Assembly (NCBI GenBank): GCA_020746105.1
Contig: CM036622.1
Coordinates: 40,339,477-40,403,476, forward strand
DNA: 64,000 nt
From: Trogon surrucura
Lineage: Eukaryota > Chordata > Aves > Trogoniformes > Trogonidae
Reading direction: 5' to 3'
Each line of letters opens with the position of its first letter. Positions within the stretch are counted from its first letter, which is position 1. The position numbers and the translations under genes were made by a program. Below, one piece after another: positions 51,145-62,314 of the stretch. A model generated the notes under the pieces. It had not been told where the DNA came from. It did no database searches and saw only the letters and a program-made list of their open reading frames with translations.

Positions 51145-52141
51145 AGAGATTGTCTTCCCGTGCTTTTATTTTTGTTTCTTAATCAACTTTATTTGGTTTG
51201 TTCTATGGACCAGTGCCACAGGGCAGGGGGACAATGCCTCGCGGCAACAGCTTGCCTCGGAACGTCCCGCTCCGCAGCCGCGGAGGGTCGGCCAGCGGCT
51301 CCAGAGTCCCGCGCAGCTCCCGCCCCGCCTCCTCCGAAATTGAGCTGCCCCTGTGCCCGTGAGCGTGGGGGGAACATGGGGACGTGGGAGAGCATCTGCC
51401 CGGGCAGCCGGCCGGACCTGTGGCTAAAACTGCTCGTAGCCGCCAGAAGCACTGCGCGCTCCCGGCTCCGCGAGGTGCGGAGGGGCGCGGAGCAGCGTGC
51501 ACGGTTCTCCTCGCCCGTGGGATAGGACAGTTCGAAGGGGCACCACTTCTTTTTTCCCCCTTCCTCTGCTTTGATTTTGTTTTTTTCTTTTTTCTTTTTT
51601 CTTTGCCCACCCGGGGACAGTGCTCCCAGGAGGGCGGGCAACCCGGTGCCCCGGCCGGTCCGGGAGGACGATACGTGGGCGGTTGGCACTGTCCGCACCC
51701 CGGGAGCGAGCGGGGTGGTCCCCGCATGAAGCGAAGCACGAAGTGCCGGCGGTCGGACCCCGTGAGCAGTGCCGCGGCCACCGGAAGGGCCGGTTCGGCC
51801 CCGGCAGCCCCACCAGCACCTCCCAGGAGGGTGAATCCGCCACAGTCAGCGGCGAGGGTTGCTTCGGCCCCCGGCGCGGTACGGCCGAGGCTCCCACGTG
51901 GAAATTCACGCCCGTGGGAGCACTCCGCGCTCCACTGACACGCACCGAAAAAAACAGCGATGCCTTCACGGGACGGCGGGGATCGAGGATGGAGACGGGG
52001 GTAGCACCAACGGTATTTCAGGACGACGTGAACGCGTACTCCCGGCTCACAGCCGCGGAGGGCCGCCGCCGCTCCCGGCCCGTTCCACCTTAAGAGCTAC
52101 TGCCCCTTTAAGAGGCGCTGCCGTTGCGGCGCCGCCGCAGC

Positions 52142-52157
52142 CCTGCAGGGGGCGCTG
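52142..52157 (+). promoter_or_regulatory. CTCF core motif (plus orientation)
   Basis: CCTGCAGGGGGCGCTG matches the CTCF core (CCASYAGRKGGCRS) with one mismatch at the third base. It lies in the largest CpG island and points right, towards the rest of the island cluster. It is the strongest CTCF-like match I saw. Confidence 0.5.
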
Positions 52158-52744
52158 CCCGCCCGCGTTTGGCGCCGCCGGCATCGGGCGGGGGCTGCGG
52201 CGGCGGCGTCCCCGCTGCCCGCGGCCTCGCCTCCCCCTCCCGGCACCCGCCGCCGCGGCCGAGCGGGCCCCCCCCGGGCCTCTGTCTTTGTTCCCCCAGC
52301 GGCCAGAAGCGCTGCCCTCCACCCGAGGCACTCCCCGCGGGACGCCTTTGCAGGTGCGGGGCCGGAGCCACCGCCTCCCGGTGGAGCAGAGTGTGTCCCG
52401 CCGCCCACCCTGAGCCACCGGCTCCAGGCACGCTCCCGAGAGCGACAGGCGGTCTCTCCCCGCCGAGCCCGGGGATGGGCAGAAGGACGGGAGCGCCACA
52501 GATTTGACTTCTCGCGCCCGAGTCCCGGTGCCCGCCTGTCACGGGCAATGAGTGGGGCTCGGGCTGCGGGGCCGGCGGGTGACAGGCGCGGGGCTGGCTG
52601 ACCCCGCGCCGTCCCGTTAATTCCCCCCGAATGGCACCAAAAGGGGAACGAGAGGAAAAGCGGCGTCTGTCCTTTCCTACCCCGAGCTGGGCACCGTACG
52701 TTACCGGGCGGCGTGCCTTTGTTCGAACTCGCCAGCGAGTTAAA

Positions 52745-53420
52745 TTGCATCTCCCTCGTAATTCGAAATATAATTGGAGTGATTTTTTTTTTGCTTAAGA
52801 GCCTAAGTAAATTAAAATAATCTTAATTTATATGTGACGTGACCCATATTTTTCTTGAGAATAATGAGAATAAAACAGTCATTAGTTAAAACCAAGATGT
52901 CTCCGTATAAAGATGGTATCTGGATGTGCGGGAGCTTTGAGTCATCGGCCGTATTAGTAAATGTATAATTGAACATTTAGATAATCATCGGGTTGGTTTG
53001 TGTGTCTGTGTTTTAACCTGAAAGCACTACATTTATTTGGCAGGATTGCCAGGATCCTAATTATTTGTATTTCTAGTCTGCGAATAAATAAAACCGTCCT
53101 CGTTTGTATTGTGCGAAGCAATGACTCCTCAACAATCCTCAGCTTTGATAACTGATCGAAAATTTGATATTAGGGCAAACCTTCTCTGGCAGCCACGTTC
53201 AGAATGTCACTGGCTAATCGCTTCATCCTGTATCAGGAACCCCTTGCCCATTTATTTCTCTAAAGATAGGAAGGAGCAAATACAACTATATTTAAAATAC
53301 GCTGGCCCTGTGCTGGATCCAGGGGCTGTGTTTTCGGTTTTCAGGATCCGGAGAGAGTTTGGAAGATGGGCAAATGGTGACGGCAGTGGACGCCGGCTGG
53401 AGCTGCTCTGACGGGGAAGG
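52745..53420. promoter_or_regulatory. AT-rich spacer, candidate conserved element
   Basis: Unique sequence between two islands, with AATTATTTGTATTTCTAG (about 53057), a CRE-like TGTGACGTGACC (about 52834) and AP-1-like TGAGTCATC (about 52937). The 53109-53411 frame of 100 codons has no signature. There are no repeats. Function is inferred from position and composition only. Confidence 0.3.
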
Positions 53421-54434
53421 ACGTTCACCCGCTCTCAGATTTTGTCCTTCACTGCCACACACACTATTTTTTTCCTCCCAGTTTTCTGAGAAATAGACTT
53501 TGTTCACACCCAGCCAGTCTTCCGAACAGAATCCCACGGCACTCCTCGCGATTGCCTCTCCTGACTCCCCGGGCTGATCGGGCACATTTTTCCTCATCCT
53601 TTCATTTTTCCCTCTTTCTTGTTTGTTTGTTTCTCCTCACACTTGTCCCTTTCTTGAGGCTTTGAGTTAAAAAATGCATAGAAAAGGAAAATTGAATAAT
53701 CTCTAATTAGTTATTCATATCAATCTGTCAAATATCCTTCTTATTAAGTTATTTCTTCATCGTGCACCTATTCCCAGCTCAGCTCAGCGCAAGGTCTGCA
53801 GGTCCCCGAAATATATATTTCCTCATATTCAGTGTTCTACCAGTGGCAAGATTTTTATTTTGTCAAGTTAATTTTCTTCTCTTAAATGATGCCTAAAATC
53901 TTGACGCTATTTCTCACTCTATTTGTGGGGTTTGAGCAATTAAAGGAGTATAAAGGAGTAATTTCTTCCCTCTCCTTTTTTTTCTTGGAATTGGTATTTT
54001 CCCACTATAATTTAGAATGAAATAGGATTTTTAAAAGATCCGGAGTTCTAATCTCAGTTGATGTTTTGGTGTATTCACGGTAATGAGTCCTATTCCCTCG
54101 GGTCATGAAGCCCCCAAATGTCAATCAACCAAACTGATTCAGAAATGCCATTGTTCGACTCCCACGTCACTCGCCTTCCTCTCATTTTACTTAACAATAC
54201 CGGAGTTCTCTGATCACTCATTCGGAATATGGGCATTATCTGTGGAAAATGCACAAAGTGTCTTGATCTTTCGCTGGCAGATACTGTTCGAGGGTTTCCG
54301 CCGAGCAGACGGTGCGCGTTTATACTTCTGCACCCTGGACTTTATTACAGCTCGGAGGAGCCAATGAATATCTTGAAAGCAAACCGTGCCATAAATCCGT
54401 CAAAAATTAATTTGTCTGGAGAGATGTTACATTT
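53421..54434. other. AT-rich spacer between CpG islands
   Basis: No gene or repeat was recognised. It includes the homeodomain/TALE motif group at 53703-53730. The 54083-54367 frame of 94 codons has no family signature. Confidence 0.4.
53703..53730. promoter_or_regulatory. Homeodomain plus PBX/MEIS motif group
   Basis: The palindromic homeodomain site CTAATTAG (53703-53710) is followed 8 bp later by ATCAATCTGTCA (53719-53730). In reverse the second site reads TGACAGATTGAT, a MEIS TGACAG half-site beside a PBX-type GAT. Homeodomain and TALE sites at this spacing are typical of developmental enhancers. Binding is not shown. Confidence 0.35.
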
Positions 54435-55030
54435 CTATTTCCGTGCCCAGAGCCCGTCCCGGCACGGGCCGCGGCCCCGCGCAGCTCCGCTCCGGGGCTG
54501 AGGAGGGGCGGTGAAGAGGGGAGGGCTCCGTCGCACCCCCGTGGAGCCGGGAGACCCGCTGTGCCGGATCGCGGACAAGCGTGGGAGCTGCCCGCTTGTC
54601 CCCACCTCGTCCCCGACAGCACAGAGTCCACGGGCAGCGGGAAGGGGCTCCCGAGGGCAGCGGGAAGGGGCTCCCGAGGACGCCGTGTCTCCGTGGGAAA
54701 CGACACCCGCGTCTCCAAGGCGGGGCGTTAAACAGCTTTCACGGGAGCAGGTCGTGGCAGTGCCCAGCTTCGACGTTGTTCCCGGGCGGTGCGTGGGAAG
54801 TCCGCCGCCATTCACCCCACCTCCCGCCCGTCGCGGGTGCCGGGCTTTCCCCCCGGACGGTCCCGTCTTCTTCACCGCCAAGTCGGAGGAGGCGGAGGCG
54901 GCCCAGCCCCGGGGCCGAGGGGGTTGTCTTGGCGCATCTCCCGGGTCTCGGATCCAAACGGTGCGTCCCTGGGAGGCGAGGGAGGACACCGAGGGCCTCG
55001 CAGCGAGCCCACGAAGGAGAATTAGTGCTA
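54435..55030. promoter_or_regulatory. CpG island
   Basis: CpG-dense from GTCCCGGCACGGGCCGCGGC (about 54455) to about 55020. It contains a 23-bp tandem duplication. Frames of up to 185 codons overlap on both strands with low-complexity R/P/G/S translations and no domain, so coding is unlikely. Confidence 0.72.
54632..54677. repeat. 23-bp tandem duplication, 2 copies
   Basis: The 23-bp unit, which begins GGGCAGCGGGAAGGGG, occurs twice without a gap (54632-54654 and 54655-54677), with identical copies. It is GC-rich and likely a slippage product. Confidence 0.9.
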
Positions 55031-56109
55031 TCCCTCACCCAGCCTGAGCACGGGCTCTCCGCTGGTTGCAAAGCACGAACGTCGTCTTCATTTAAAATTA
55101 GTGCCATAAGCTCCCCAGCCCCCAGCCTCAGCATTTAAAGTGCCTTTTGTCTCTTCATTTCACTTAAGCAAGGTTTTTGTTGCCGGTTGCCAAGTTCTAT
55201 TAATGCAGAATTTAATCGGGAAGCGCTTTTCCCTGGTCCCAGCAAGAGGGGAACAGCAGATTCTGAGGCCTGAGACAGTATAAAACAGATCCCTCGGTGA
55301 TTATTGCTAATACCCTGCAATTTAATGTCGTCTTTAGTAAAAACCACTTATGTGGCAGCAACTTTTTCAGCTCAAAAGAAAAAAAAATATGGTCCTTTAT
55401 TTTTCTCTCGAGCAAGCCGCAATCACGCCCGATGCTGGAATATGAAACCGAAAAGGTTTTCTCTAAAGAGAAGGGCCTTAATTATTAGATTCCATGTACA
55501 ACTAATCCAAAGGCACACTTAAAAGGAAATTTAATAGCGTCAGTTTCTATTTCACTCCGACTCGCATGTGTCCTCTGGCTGGATGCTCCCAACCTGCCTC
55601 TCACAGCGCAGAGCCCGAGGACTTCCCTCTCCATTTTGTCCGGGATCCTTTGGCTTTTCTCAATATCCCCTTCTCCCTGCAGTGGGAATAAATGGAAAGC
55701 TTTCCTCGGGATTAAACCCTTAGATTTTCCCCTTTGCTAACCAGTAAAGAGGGAGAGAGGGAAGAGAGGAAATGAAATTGTTATGGAGATTACAGTGTAT
55801 GTCACCGGCTCTTTGGCCAGTCCTTGGGTTTTGTCGCTGAACGGTTAAGTGCAAACTTGTATTTCCCTTCACAAGAATGGACAAATTTTCTCGCTTGTTT
55901 GCAGTTTTCCAAAGTTCTACACACAAATCAGTGAACCTTAAGAGACCCTTTCACTCCTTTATTGTGAATATTTGTCAGTGCTTGGGGGCAGTGATTGCAG
56001 TGACAGGTGAATCCAGGGGCCCAGCGATGGCATCCCAACTTCATAGGTTTGGGAATGTAAAAGACCGGCCCTTTCACTCGGGATGTGGTAGTCAACAGGT
56101 TCACATTTT
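55031..56109. other. AT-richer spacer between CpG islands
   Basis: No gene or transposon was recognised. It is unique sequence with short frames only (up to 78 codons). It is possible enhancer territory by position. Confidence 0.4.
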
Positions 56110-56900
56110 CTGAACTGTAATTCCTCTCCCCTGCAGCCGAGCGGGAGCGGAGCAAACCCGAGCCCCCGGCCGCTGCTCTGCCAAACCTCAGCCGCGGATA
56201 CCGCCGGCAGCCTTGTGCAGGGCAGCCAACCCGGCACCCCCGGGAAGGAGGAGGAAGAGGAAGGGGAGGTGGCCCGGAGCGTGCGGAGCGACCCCAGCCC
56301 GGCAGCTCCGGACGACGCCCGGCCACCTTCGCGCACATCCCCAACGCCCAGGTGGGCTCCCGGGGCCCGGAAACGCCTCGCCCTTCCTCTGCCCCCTCTT
56401 TAATTTTCATTCCGCCTTTTGATTATTAATTAAAGCCGAGAAGGGCCGTGGCTGGGGGGGAAGGGAAGAGAGGGCTGGGGGCAGCGGCGGGATCGGAGAG
56501 TGACTGGGGCGCAGCTTTATGTGCCGTTTTAATTGGCCTGGCTACGAAAGGGGCTGCCGGGGAGAGGGGAGCGGCCCGGTGCCGCTTCCCTCCAGCGTCG
56601 GCACCGGGGCGCGTTTCCTTCGCCCCCCCCCCCGCCCCGCCGCCGCTCCGGCGAGTGAGCAGAGAGCCGGTCCCCGCCGCTCTGCCCTGCCCTGCTCGGC
56701 CAGTCCCGGCCCGGCCAGGACTCCCGGCAGCGGGAGAAGCCCGGTGCCTCCCCTCGGCAGGCGCCCCGGTGCGCAGCCCTGCCGCGGGTGGCGGCCGCTC
56801 GGCGAGGCCACTGCCGGGGAGGGAGGTGAGGGGGTGGGCTGCCCCTGTCCTGCGCACCGGAGCCGGGCTTGATATTTAATCCGCCTCTCTTCGGACAAAG
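56110..56900. promoter_or_regulatory. CpG island
   Basis: CpG-dense, for example GAGCGTGCGGAGCGACCCC (about 56277) and GTGCGGAGCGACC on the same line, continuing to GGTGGCGGCCGCTCGGCGAG (about 56787). An AT-rich notch at 56400-56435 (TTTGATTATTAATTAAAG) splits it. Frames of 143-163 codons overlap on both strands without domains. Confidence 0.72.
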
Positions 56901-58735
56901 ACCCATCTTTTTACCACGGAGAAACGCCATTGAGATGCGGCTAACCTTTAGGGTTATATCCCCAAACCGGGACCCGAGAGCTTGAAAGATGTTTGCCCGG
57001 CCCTCTTCTAACCTGAACAAAAAGAATCTGGAAAGGGGGGGAAAAAAAATTGCTTTTTTTTTCCCCTTCCAACAAAGAATTCCTAATCATTTCATCTTGG
57101 GGGTTAATTTTTATTCCCGTGTCCACTCAGGGTATTGAAATCGATCGCTGCAATATTTAATATATTACTGTGTTAGAGTCCTCTCTCTGTAAAGCTGGGT
57201 TTTTTCCTTGTCTGACTGTGTCCACTCCTACAGGAGCTCGTTCTGTACATTTGTCTGCAGTGTAAAACAACGATAGTCTTCATTAAATTCACAGTCATTA
57301 AAAGCTGCAGTCAGTTTCCTAATTAGGTGAAAAATCAAAAGCCGGGTAAATAAAGGTATATTAACAGAATAAACTTCCAATAAATTCACAGGCACTTGAC
57401 CAACAAACTCGACAAATATCTGAGGGTATAACTACAACATTGGAACTAAATATTTTTTAATTATGTGAGGTTTATATAATGTACCCTTCATTTTTTGTTT
57501 AACTTTCCTATAGTGACCTGTCCCATAACCTTGTAATCCACTGTGGGATATTTCTTTCTGGCCTCTTTCCTTTTGTTATGCCCCTACAGGTTTCCAGCTT
57601 AGATGCCTTTTTTTTTTTTTTTTTTTCCCCTCTTGGTAAATGCGTGTTTTAAAAATATTTGACCTGTTTGACTTAGGGACGTGCACAGACATCTGTGAAT
57701 TGGGTTGGCTTAGAGTTTCTACGTGATTTCATGATCTTCCTAAAGCAACACCTGAAAATTAAAAATAATAGTCCTTCAGTGTTGAGGGAAATTGCTGTAT
57801 TAGCAGCGTTTGCAAATGTCGATGACTCCTGCGCATGAGGGGTTTTTTAATCTACATAAGTATATTGTTTTATGATCTTATCGGTAGCAAACCCTATATT
57901 CTAGAAAATGTTCCGGCACAACCGAGCTTTTGGAGGTCGCTGGACATCACTTGAGAAAACGAGAGAATAAGCTAAAGGATCTTTGGCACCTTGATAGAAA
58001 ATCTGAAATAGGGAGTGTGCGCGGTAGTTTTTGCTCTTCCCGGTTCCCTGGGAGCGAGAGAGGCTCCTGGGAAACGCTGTCAGCGTCAGGGGGAACCCCC
58101 CAAGCTCTAGTCTTTTGCCACAAACAAGCTCTTCTCCCTGGGAAGAAGAGGGTTGGTTTTTTTTTTTTCTCAGAGTGAGCTTTGCAGGTACTGGTGATCG
58201 AAGGCATTGAAAAATAAAGATGAAAATTGAGCAAGGGCGCTGCTATTTCTTCATGTATATCATCAGAAAGAGAGCGAGTCCTGTTGAATTCAGTAGTGCC
58301 CACGAGGAACCTATAAGCACCTTTGCGTGCAGAGCCAGAAAACCTTCAGTGGAAAAGCCTTTTTTTTAAATTTTTTTTTTCAGCACCCAAGCACTTATCT
58401 TCAGGAACCTTGGGCCGGCAGAGATGCAGAAATATTAATCGTTATCATGTCTATGCAAAGCTATTAACGCTATTGATTCTTAACTTTCTCAGCGAAGACA
58501 AATTTACCATATGTCGATGTGTAAACACTTTGGAATAAAATTAAAACCAGCTCTGTGCAATTGTCACTGTGCTTGATTCTAATACAAACTATCAGATGTT
58601 TATGCAGCTCGTCTTTCTATATGATCAGACGCCATCGACGTTACTAAACCAAATACAAGCAGTAAATTTTGTCTGGATGGCGGCTTGGCTTTACAGGTTT
58701 TGTGAAGCCACAGCAGCTCGCACGAAGCTGCCTCA
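56901..58735. promoter_or_regulatory. Candidate conserved non-coding block between islands
   Basis: About 1.8 kb without repeat or gene. It contains CTAATTAG (57319-57326), a POU-type octamer TATGCAAA (58452-58459), GAAATATTAATCGTTATCAT (about 58430) and a 19-T run at 57608-57626. Long stretches such as 57120-57500 and 58400-58735 are complex AT-rich unique sequence, as in vertebrate developmental enhancers. Conservation has not been tested. Confidence 0.4.
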
Positions 58736-58990
58736 AAATGATTTTGCAGTTTGTGCCGGCGTTGGGGCTGGGAGCCGCTGAACTCTCAATTACCCTCCGG
58801 ATCTTTTTCCTAAACCCGATGTCATCCGTCTCCTGCGGAAAACGGGAGGAACAAATGCAGCAGCACGGCAGGCGCCGGCGGAGGAGCCGGGCTCCGGGCT
58901 GGGGTTTTCACGGGAACCCTCGCCGCATCTGTGCGCTGGTGTTTACAGAGAGGGAGGGGAGGGAGAAAGGCCTCGGGAAAGGCAGGAGCC
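58736..58990. promoter_or_regulatory. Small CpG-rich segment
   Basis: GTGCCGGCGTTGGGGCTGGG (about 58754), GGCAGGCGCCGGCGGAGGAG (about 58867) and CCTCGCCGCATCTGTGCGC (about 58919) give a CpG-dense patch of about 250 bp. The frames across it (109 codons plus, 98 minus) show no domain. Confidence 0.5.
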
Positions 58991-59925
58991 TCTTTTAAGT
59001 CCGCTGATGAGAAATTGCTGCCGGGTATCGTCCTTTTTTTTTTGCCCCACGAGCAATGCAAACACGTATAAAGATTCCTAACTTTCAGGTGTGTTTTAAG
59101 AAGTTCACCTACTTTCAAGCCTCTTTAAGAAGCTCGTTTTTCCTGGACGGAACAAATACCACCAAGTGCTCTGCGTGGAGGACAAGAGATACCAGCGATT
59201 ATCTGGAGAGCCATTCTTTTTATCGGCCTCTACCCCGTTAGATAGGGCTAGATAGGGCAATACAAACGTTCACGGAATTGATGAATGGCAGGGCTTGTGT
59301 AGAATTAATACATTTTACAGGTCCCTTTACGGGAGAAGGATACAGAAATCATCATGGAATTAATGAAATTTTACTAGTAAAATTTGTAAACCCCAGGTAA
59401 CCATTTATAAACTTCCCCTAAAATGTCAAAGAGACTGCGAGATCACAGCCGGGAGATCTGACATTATTTTATAGCGCGTATTAAACGCCGTTCTCTCTTT
59501 TATTCTCCCACATCATTTAGCACGAACATCTTTTTCCCTCCGGCGAACTTAGCCAGATTTTGGCTGGGACGATTATGTCATAGCGGGAAACAACCTGAAA
59601 ATCCTTCTTCTGATTATAATGTGCTACTTCAAACATTCGCAACAGACACAGTAAAGTTTTTCAAATGAGCTGGAAAAATGCACGCGGAATAGCACGTTAT
59701 CGCTATTTACCCTTAAGCAAACTGTCATGTCCATGAAAATGACCATTCCCAAAAGTGAGCAACACCCTTTTTTTCTTTTTTTTTTTTTTTCCTTTTCTTC
59801 TTTTTCATACAGTTTGCTAGATAATATTTCTGGGTTTCCCATTGTCTCGGGCGGTTTACCCCTGAACCCGGCGAATACAAAAGCATCGCGGGTAAATATA
59901 AAACATATGTTCGAGCAGGTTATGT
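58991..59925. other. AT-rich spacer, includes a candidate exon
   Basis: Unique sequence without transposons. A direct repeat TAGATAGGGC occurs twice at 59239-59258. A pyrimidine tract at 59767-59805 leads into a candidate splice acceptor. No other gene signal was seen. Confidence 0.4.
59813..59891 (+). other. Candidate internal exon of an unknown transcript
   Basis: A long pyrimidine tract (59767-59805) ends in TTTTTCATACAG (AG at 59811-59812), a strong 3' splice site. 79 bp later CGCGG|GTAAAT offers a 5' splice site, GT at 59892-59893, weakened by A instead of G at +5. The interval is open in one frame (LLDNISGFPIVSGGLPLNP and on). I do not recognise the peptide. A non-coding transcript is equally possible. 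Confidence 0.25.
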
Positions 59926-59929
59926 GGCA

Positions 59930-60230
59930 GTTTTAACACTCGCGGCCCCGTTCACACGCATCTCCTCCAACGCACAAAAGACTCCAGGAGATCGCAGCAA
60001 ACGCGCTGCTCCCGGGGCGGTGGCCGCAGCTCGGGAGGGAGGCGATCCGGGAGGGCAGGGGTTCTGCTCGGGGAGCAGCACCGAGATAAACTGGGAGGCC
60101 GGGGAGGGTGTCCCCCGGGCTGAGCCGGGCCCCGGTAGGCGGGGGAGGCTGCTCGCCGGCCCCGGCGCTCCGCCGGGAGCTGCTGGTGCGGCAGCCCCGC
60201 GCTCCATCAGCAACGTGTTTTCCAAGGCTC
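59930..60230. promoter_or_regulatory. CpG island
   Basis: CpG-dense sequence, for example CACTCGCGGCCCCGTTCAC (about 59938) and GGCGCTCCGCCGGGAGCTGC (about 60163). Frames of about 100-155 codons on both strands have no domain. It continues weakly into the next patch at 60480. Confidence 0.65.
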
Positions 60231-60474
60231 GGTTTGTTTGTTAGTTTATTTATTTTTGCCCGGGAAGGTAGAGAAAGGGGAATGACAGGATGAAATATAA
60301 TACAGAGATGTGAAGTGACCCGAGCGGCAGCTGAAGGCGAGGGTTTAGCCGGGACGTGTTTCCCAGCTGAAGTCTCCTGCCGCTCTTTGGGGAAAACCAC
60401 ACGCAGGTTGATGGAAACATCCTGTTTTGGGGGAAATGGACTGTGCAGCCCTATCTAGCTGCTCCGACACCGCT

Positions 60475-60705
60475 AATCAGCCTGGAAAAGCGCGGCGAGC
60501 GCAAGTCCCGGGCAAGAGGGAGCCGTGCATCTGACGCGTTGGCAATTCAATCCCGATCCTGAAAGGCGGTTCGGAAAATCGCTGCGCTCCGAGATGGGAG
60601 GCAGGGCTGGGGCTGCGGCGGCCCCTCCGCGGCTCAGCCCCGCCGGGAGACCCGCGACGTCCTGCGCCTGCAGAAGGGGCGAGCCGCAGAGGGGAAGTCA
60701 ACAGA
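60475..60705. promoter_or_regulatory. CpG-rich patch
   Basis: AAAGCGCGGCGAGCGCAAGT (about 60487) to GGGGCGAGCCGCAGAGGGG (about 60676) is CpG-rich, with AT-rich DNA on both sides (60231-60474 and 60706-60870) in which nothing was recognised. It probably belongs to the same regulatory domain as its neighbours. Confidence 0.6.
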
Positions 60706-61494
60706 TGTGGGCTGTACAGAAATCCGTGAAACAAGTGCTTTAAACCCAGGGGGATTTCTCCTAATAGCGAAATCAGAAGGGGAGAGATTTCAGGAAAGAG
60801 AATAGCCCAATATAAGTTTCTAGAGTGGAATTTACATTTCATCGCGGTTTGTATTTTATAATATTCAGGCACGTGCAACTCGGGAGGAGTTTCGGTGAAA
60901 CGGCGTTTACGTTCCAGCGGCGGGAGAGCCCCGGTTCCTCTGCCCAGTGAGAACACCGGCGTGCCTCCCCCCGCGGCCTCAGGAGTTCGGGGAAGTTCGC
61001 TTCGGCTCCCCTATTCCACACACAGCACCCCACCCCCCCGCTCCTCCGGATCAGGGGGAGCAGGGGCTGGAGGTGCCGGCTCGTGTTTATTTGTCTACAA
61101 GGGCGGCGGCGGCGAGGGAGGCCGATGGCCGCGCTCGGGCGCGGCGCTCCCCGCCCCCCTCGCCGGGCAGACGTGCCCCTCGGCGGGGCAGGGGCACCCC
61201 GAGCTGCCGGCCGGGGCCTGGCGGGGCAGCGCGTCCGCTAACAAAGACGGGGAGCGGCGCCTGCACGTGTGTGCGCGGCCACGGCGCAGCCGGTGGGTTC
61301 GGCCCTGCGCCGGGAGAGCCGGCCGGGCCTGCCGCGTGGACGCTCCGCTGCTTGCCGGGATAGCAGGGATCACCCCCGCGCCGGGGTCCCCTCTCTGAGG
61401 GGTCGAAGCTGCAGCCGAGCCCGGCCTGCCCCGGGCCCTGCGCGCACCCCGGCCCCGTCGCCCAAAGGTCACAGCGGCTGGTCCTGGCTTTTCG

Positions 61495-61700
61495 CTACGG
61501 GCCACATTAGCGGAGCGGCCATTTACTGCCCCTGGATTGCACCGGAGATCGGGTTAGCCCATAAAGCCATTCACACTCAACAATGGGGATTTTCTCAACA
61601 ATTAACAAGAAACAACATAATAAAGCCATTTACAAAGCCCTCGCTATTTACTATAAATTAGCCACTCTTTAAGAGACCAGTGCGTAATTTCACACGCTTT
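61495..61700. promoter_or_regulatory. AT-rich enhancer-like block within a CpG island, SOX-type motifs
   Basis: Within about 30 bp lie AACAATGG (61579-61586), AACAAT (61597-61602) and AACAAG (61604-61609), all SOX-type words on the plus strand. A 15-bp direct repeat with one mismatch, ATAAAGCCATTCACA (61561-61575) and ATAAAGCCATTTACA (61620-61634), brackets them. ATAAATTAGCC (about 61651) adds a homeodomain-type word. An AT-rich, motif-dense block inside a CpG island suggests a promoter-proximal enhancer. Confidence 0.4.
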
Positions 61701-62303
61701 ACAGCCCCGACTGCATTTTAGACGCAAGAGCAAGCCGCCCTGTTGCACTTTCCGCGCTGACCCCGCTTCCCGTCCCCTCCACGGGCCCGGTCCGCAAGGG
61801 CGGAGGGCGCACGACCTCCGCAGAGCCCCCGTGCCACTCCCGGAGTCTCCGACCCTCCCCCGGCTCCCTAAGGCCTCCCCCGGAGCCCCTAGGCCTACCC
61901 CGGCGCCGGGCGCTGCCGCCAGCTCCCTGGCTGCCCCTCCACCGCGGCCCGGGGCCAGCCGCCCCGGCCCCCCTCCCGGCTGCTGCCTTGCAGAACCACC
62001 ACGGGCTTCCCCCCCGCGGCTTCTCCCCGGCCGCGGCCCCCCGTGCACGGAGAGGGCAGGATGGGAGGCCCCGGGGCCCAGGCGCGCCACAGGAGAGCCG
62101 GGGAAGATGGACGCCCCAGCGGAGGAGCCCGGAGGGGGGAGCGGGGTGGTAGCCGCGGCCCCGCGGAGAGGCCGCGTTGAAGTGCGGGAGCCCCCAGGGG
62201 CCCCGCAGGCTGCGGCGCCGCCCCCGCCCAGCCGCGAGAAGCCGCTCCGGGAGCGAGGCAGCCGGGGAAGCGGGGTGCCAAGGGAGGCTGTGTGGCGCCG
62301 GGC

Positions 62304-62314
62304 AAGATGGCGGC
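62304..62314 (+). promoter_or_regulatory. YY1 element
   Basis: AAGATGGCGGC matches the long YY1 consensus. In CpG-island promoters this word usually lies shortly downstream of the start site in the direction of transcription, which suggests a plus-strand start between about 62250 and 62300. Confidence 0.5.

Larger units (their letters stand above)
50790..52740. promoter_or_regulatory. Large CpG island, about 2 kb
   Basis: This is the longest island of the window. It is CpG-rich almost throughout, from CTCCCGCGTC (50832) to CGCCAGCGAG (about 52730). It contains a TATA box at 50866, a 14-G run at 51131, a long pyrimidine tract at 51541-51606 ending at a possible acceptor (AG at 51619-51620), and a CTCF core at 52142. 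At least ten overlapping frames on both strands (up to 217 codons) reflect stop-poor GC-rich DNA, and none shows a zinc finger, homeodomain or other known fold. Islands of this size usually accompany developmental regulator promoters. Confidence 0.8.

Noticed and set aside
51541-51620. Pyrimidine tract plus GGGGACAG as a splice acceptor
   Set aside because: The AG is separated from the tract by purine-rich GGGGAC, a weaker context than at 59812 or 62471, and no exon signal follows.
50698-52750. Many overlapping frames of 115-217 codons on both strands
   Set aside because: Stop-poor GC-rich island DNA gives such frames in all phases. None shows a known fold and they overlap each other.
54407-55138. 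Frames of up to 185 codons on both strands
   Set aside because: Same CpG-island effect. Tandem duplication and R/P/S/G bias argue against coding.
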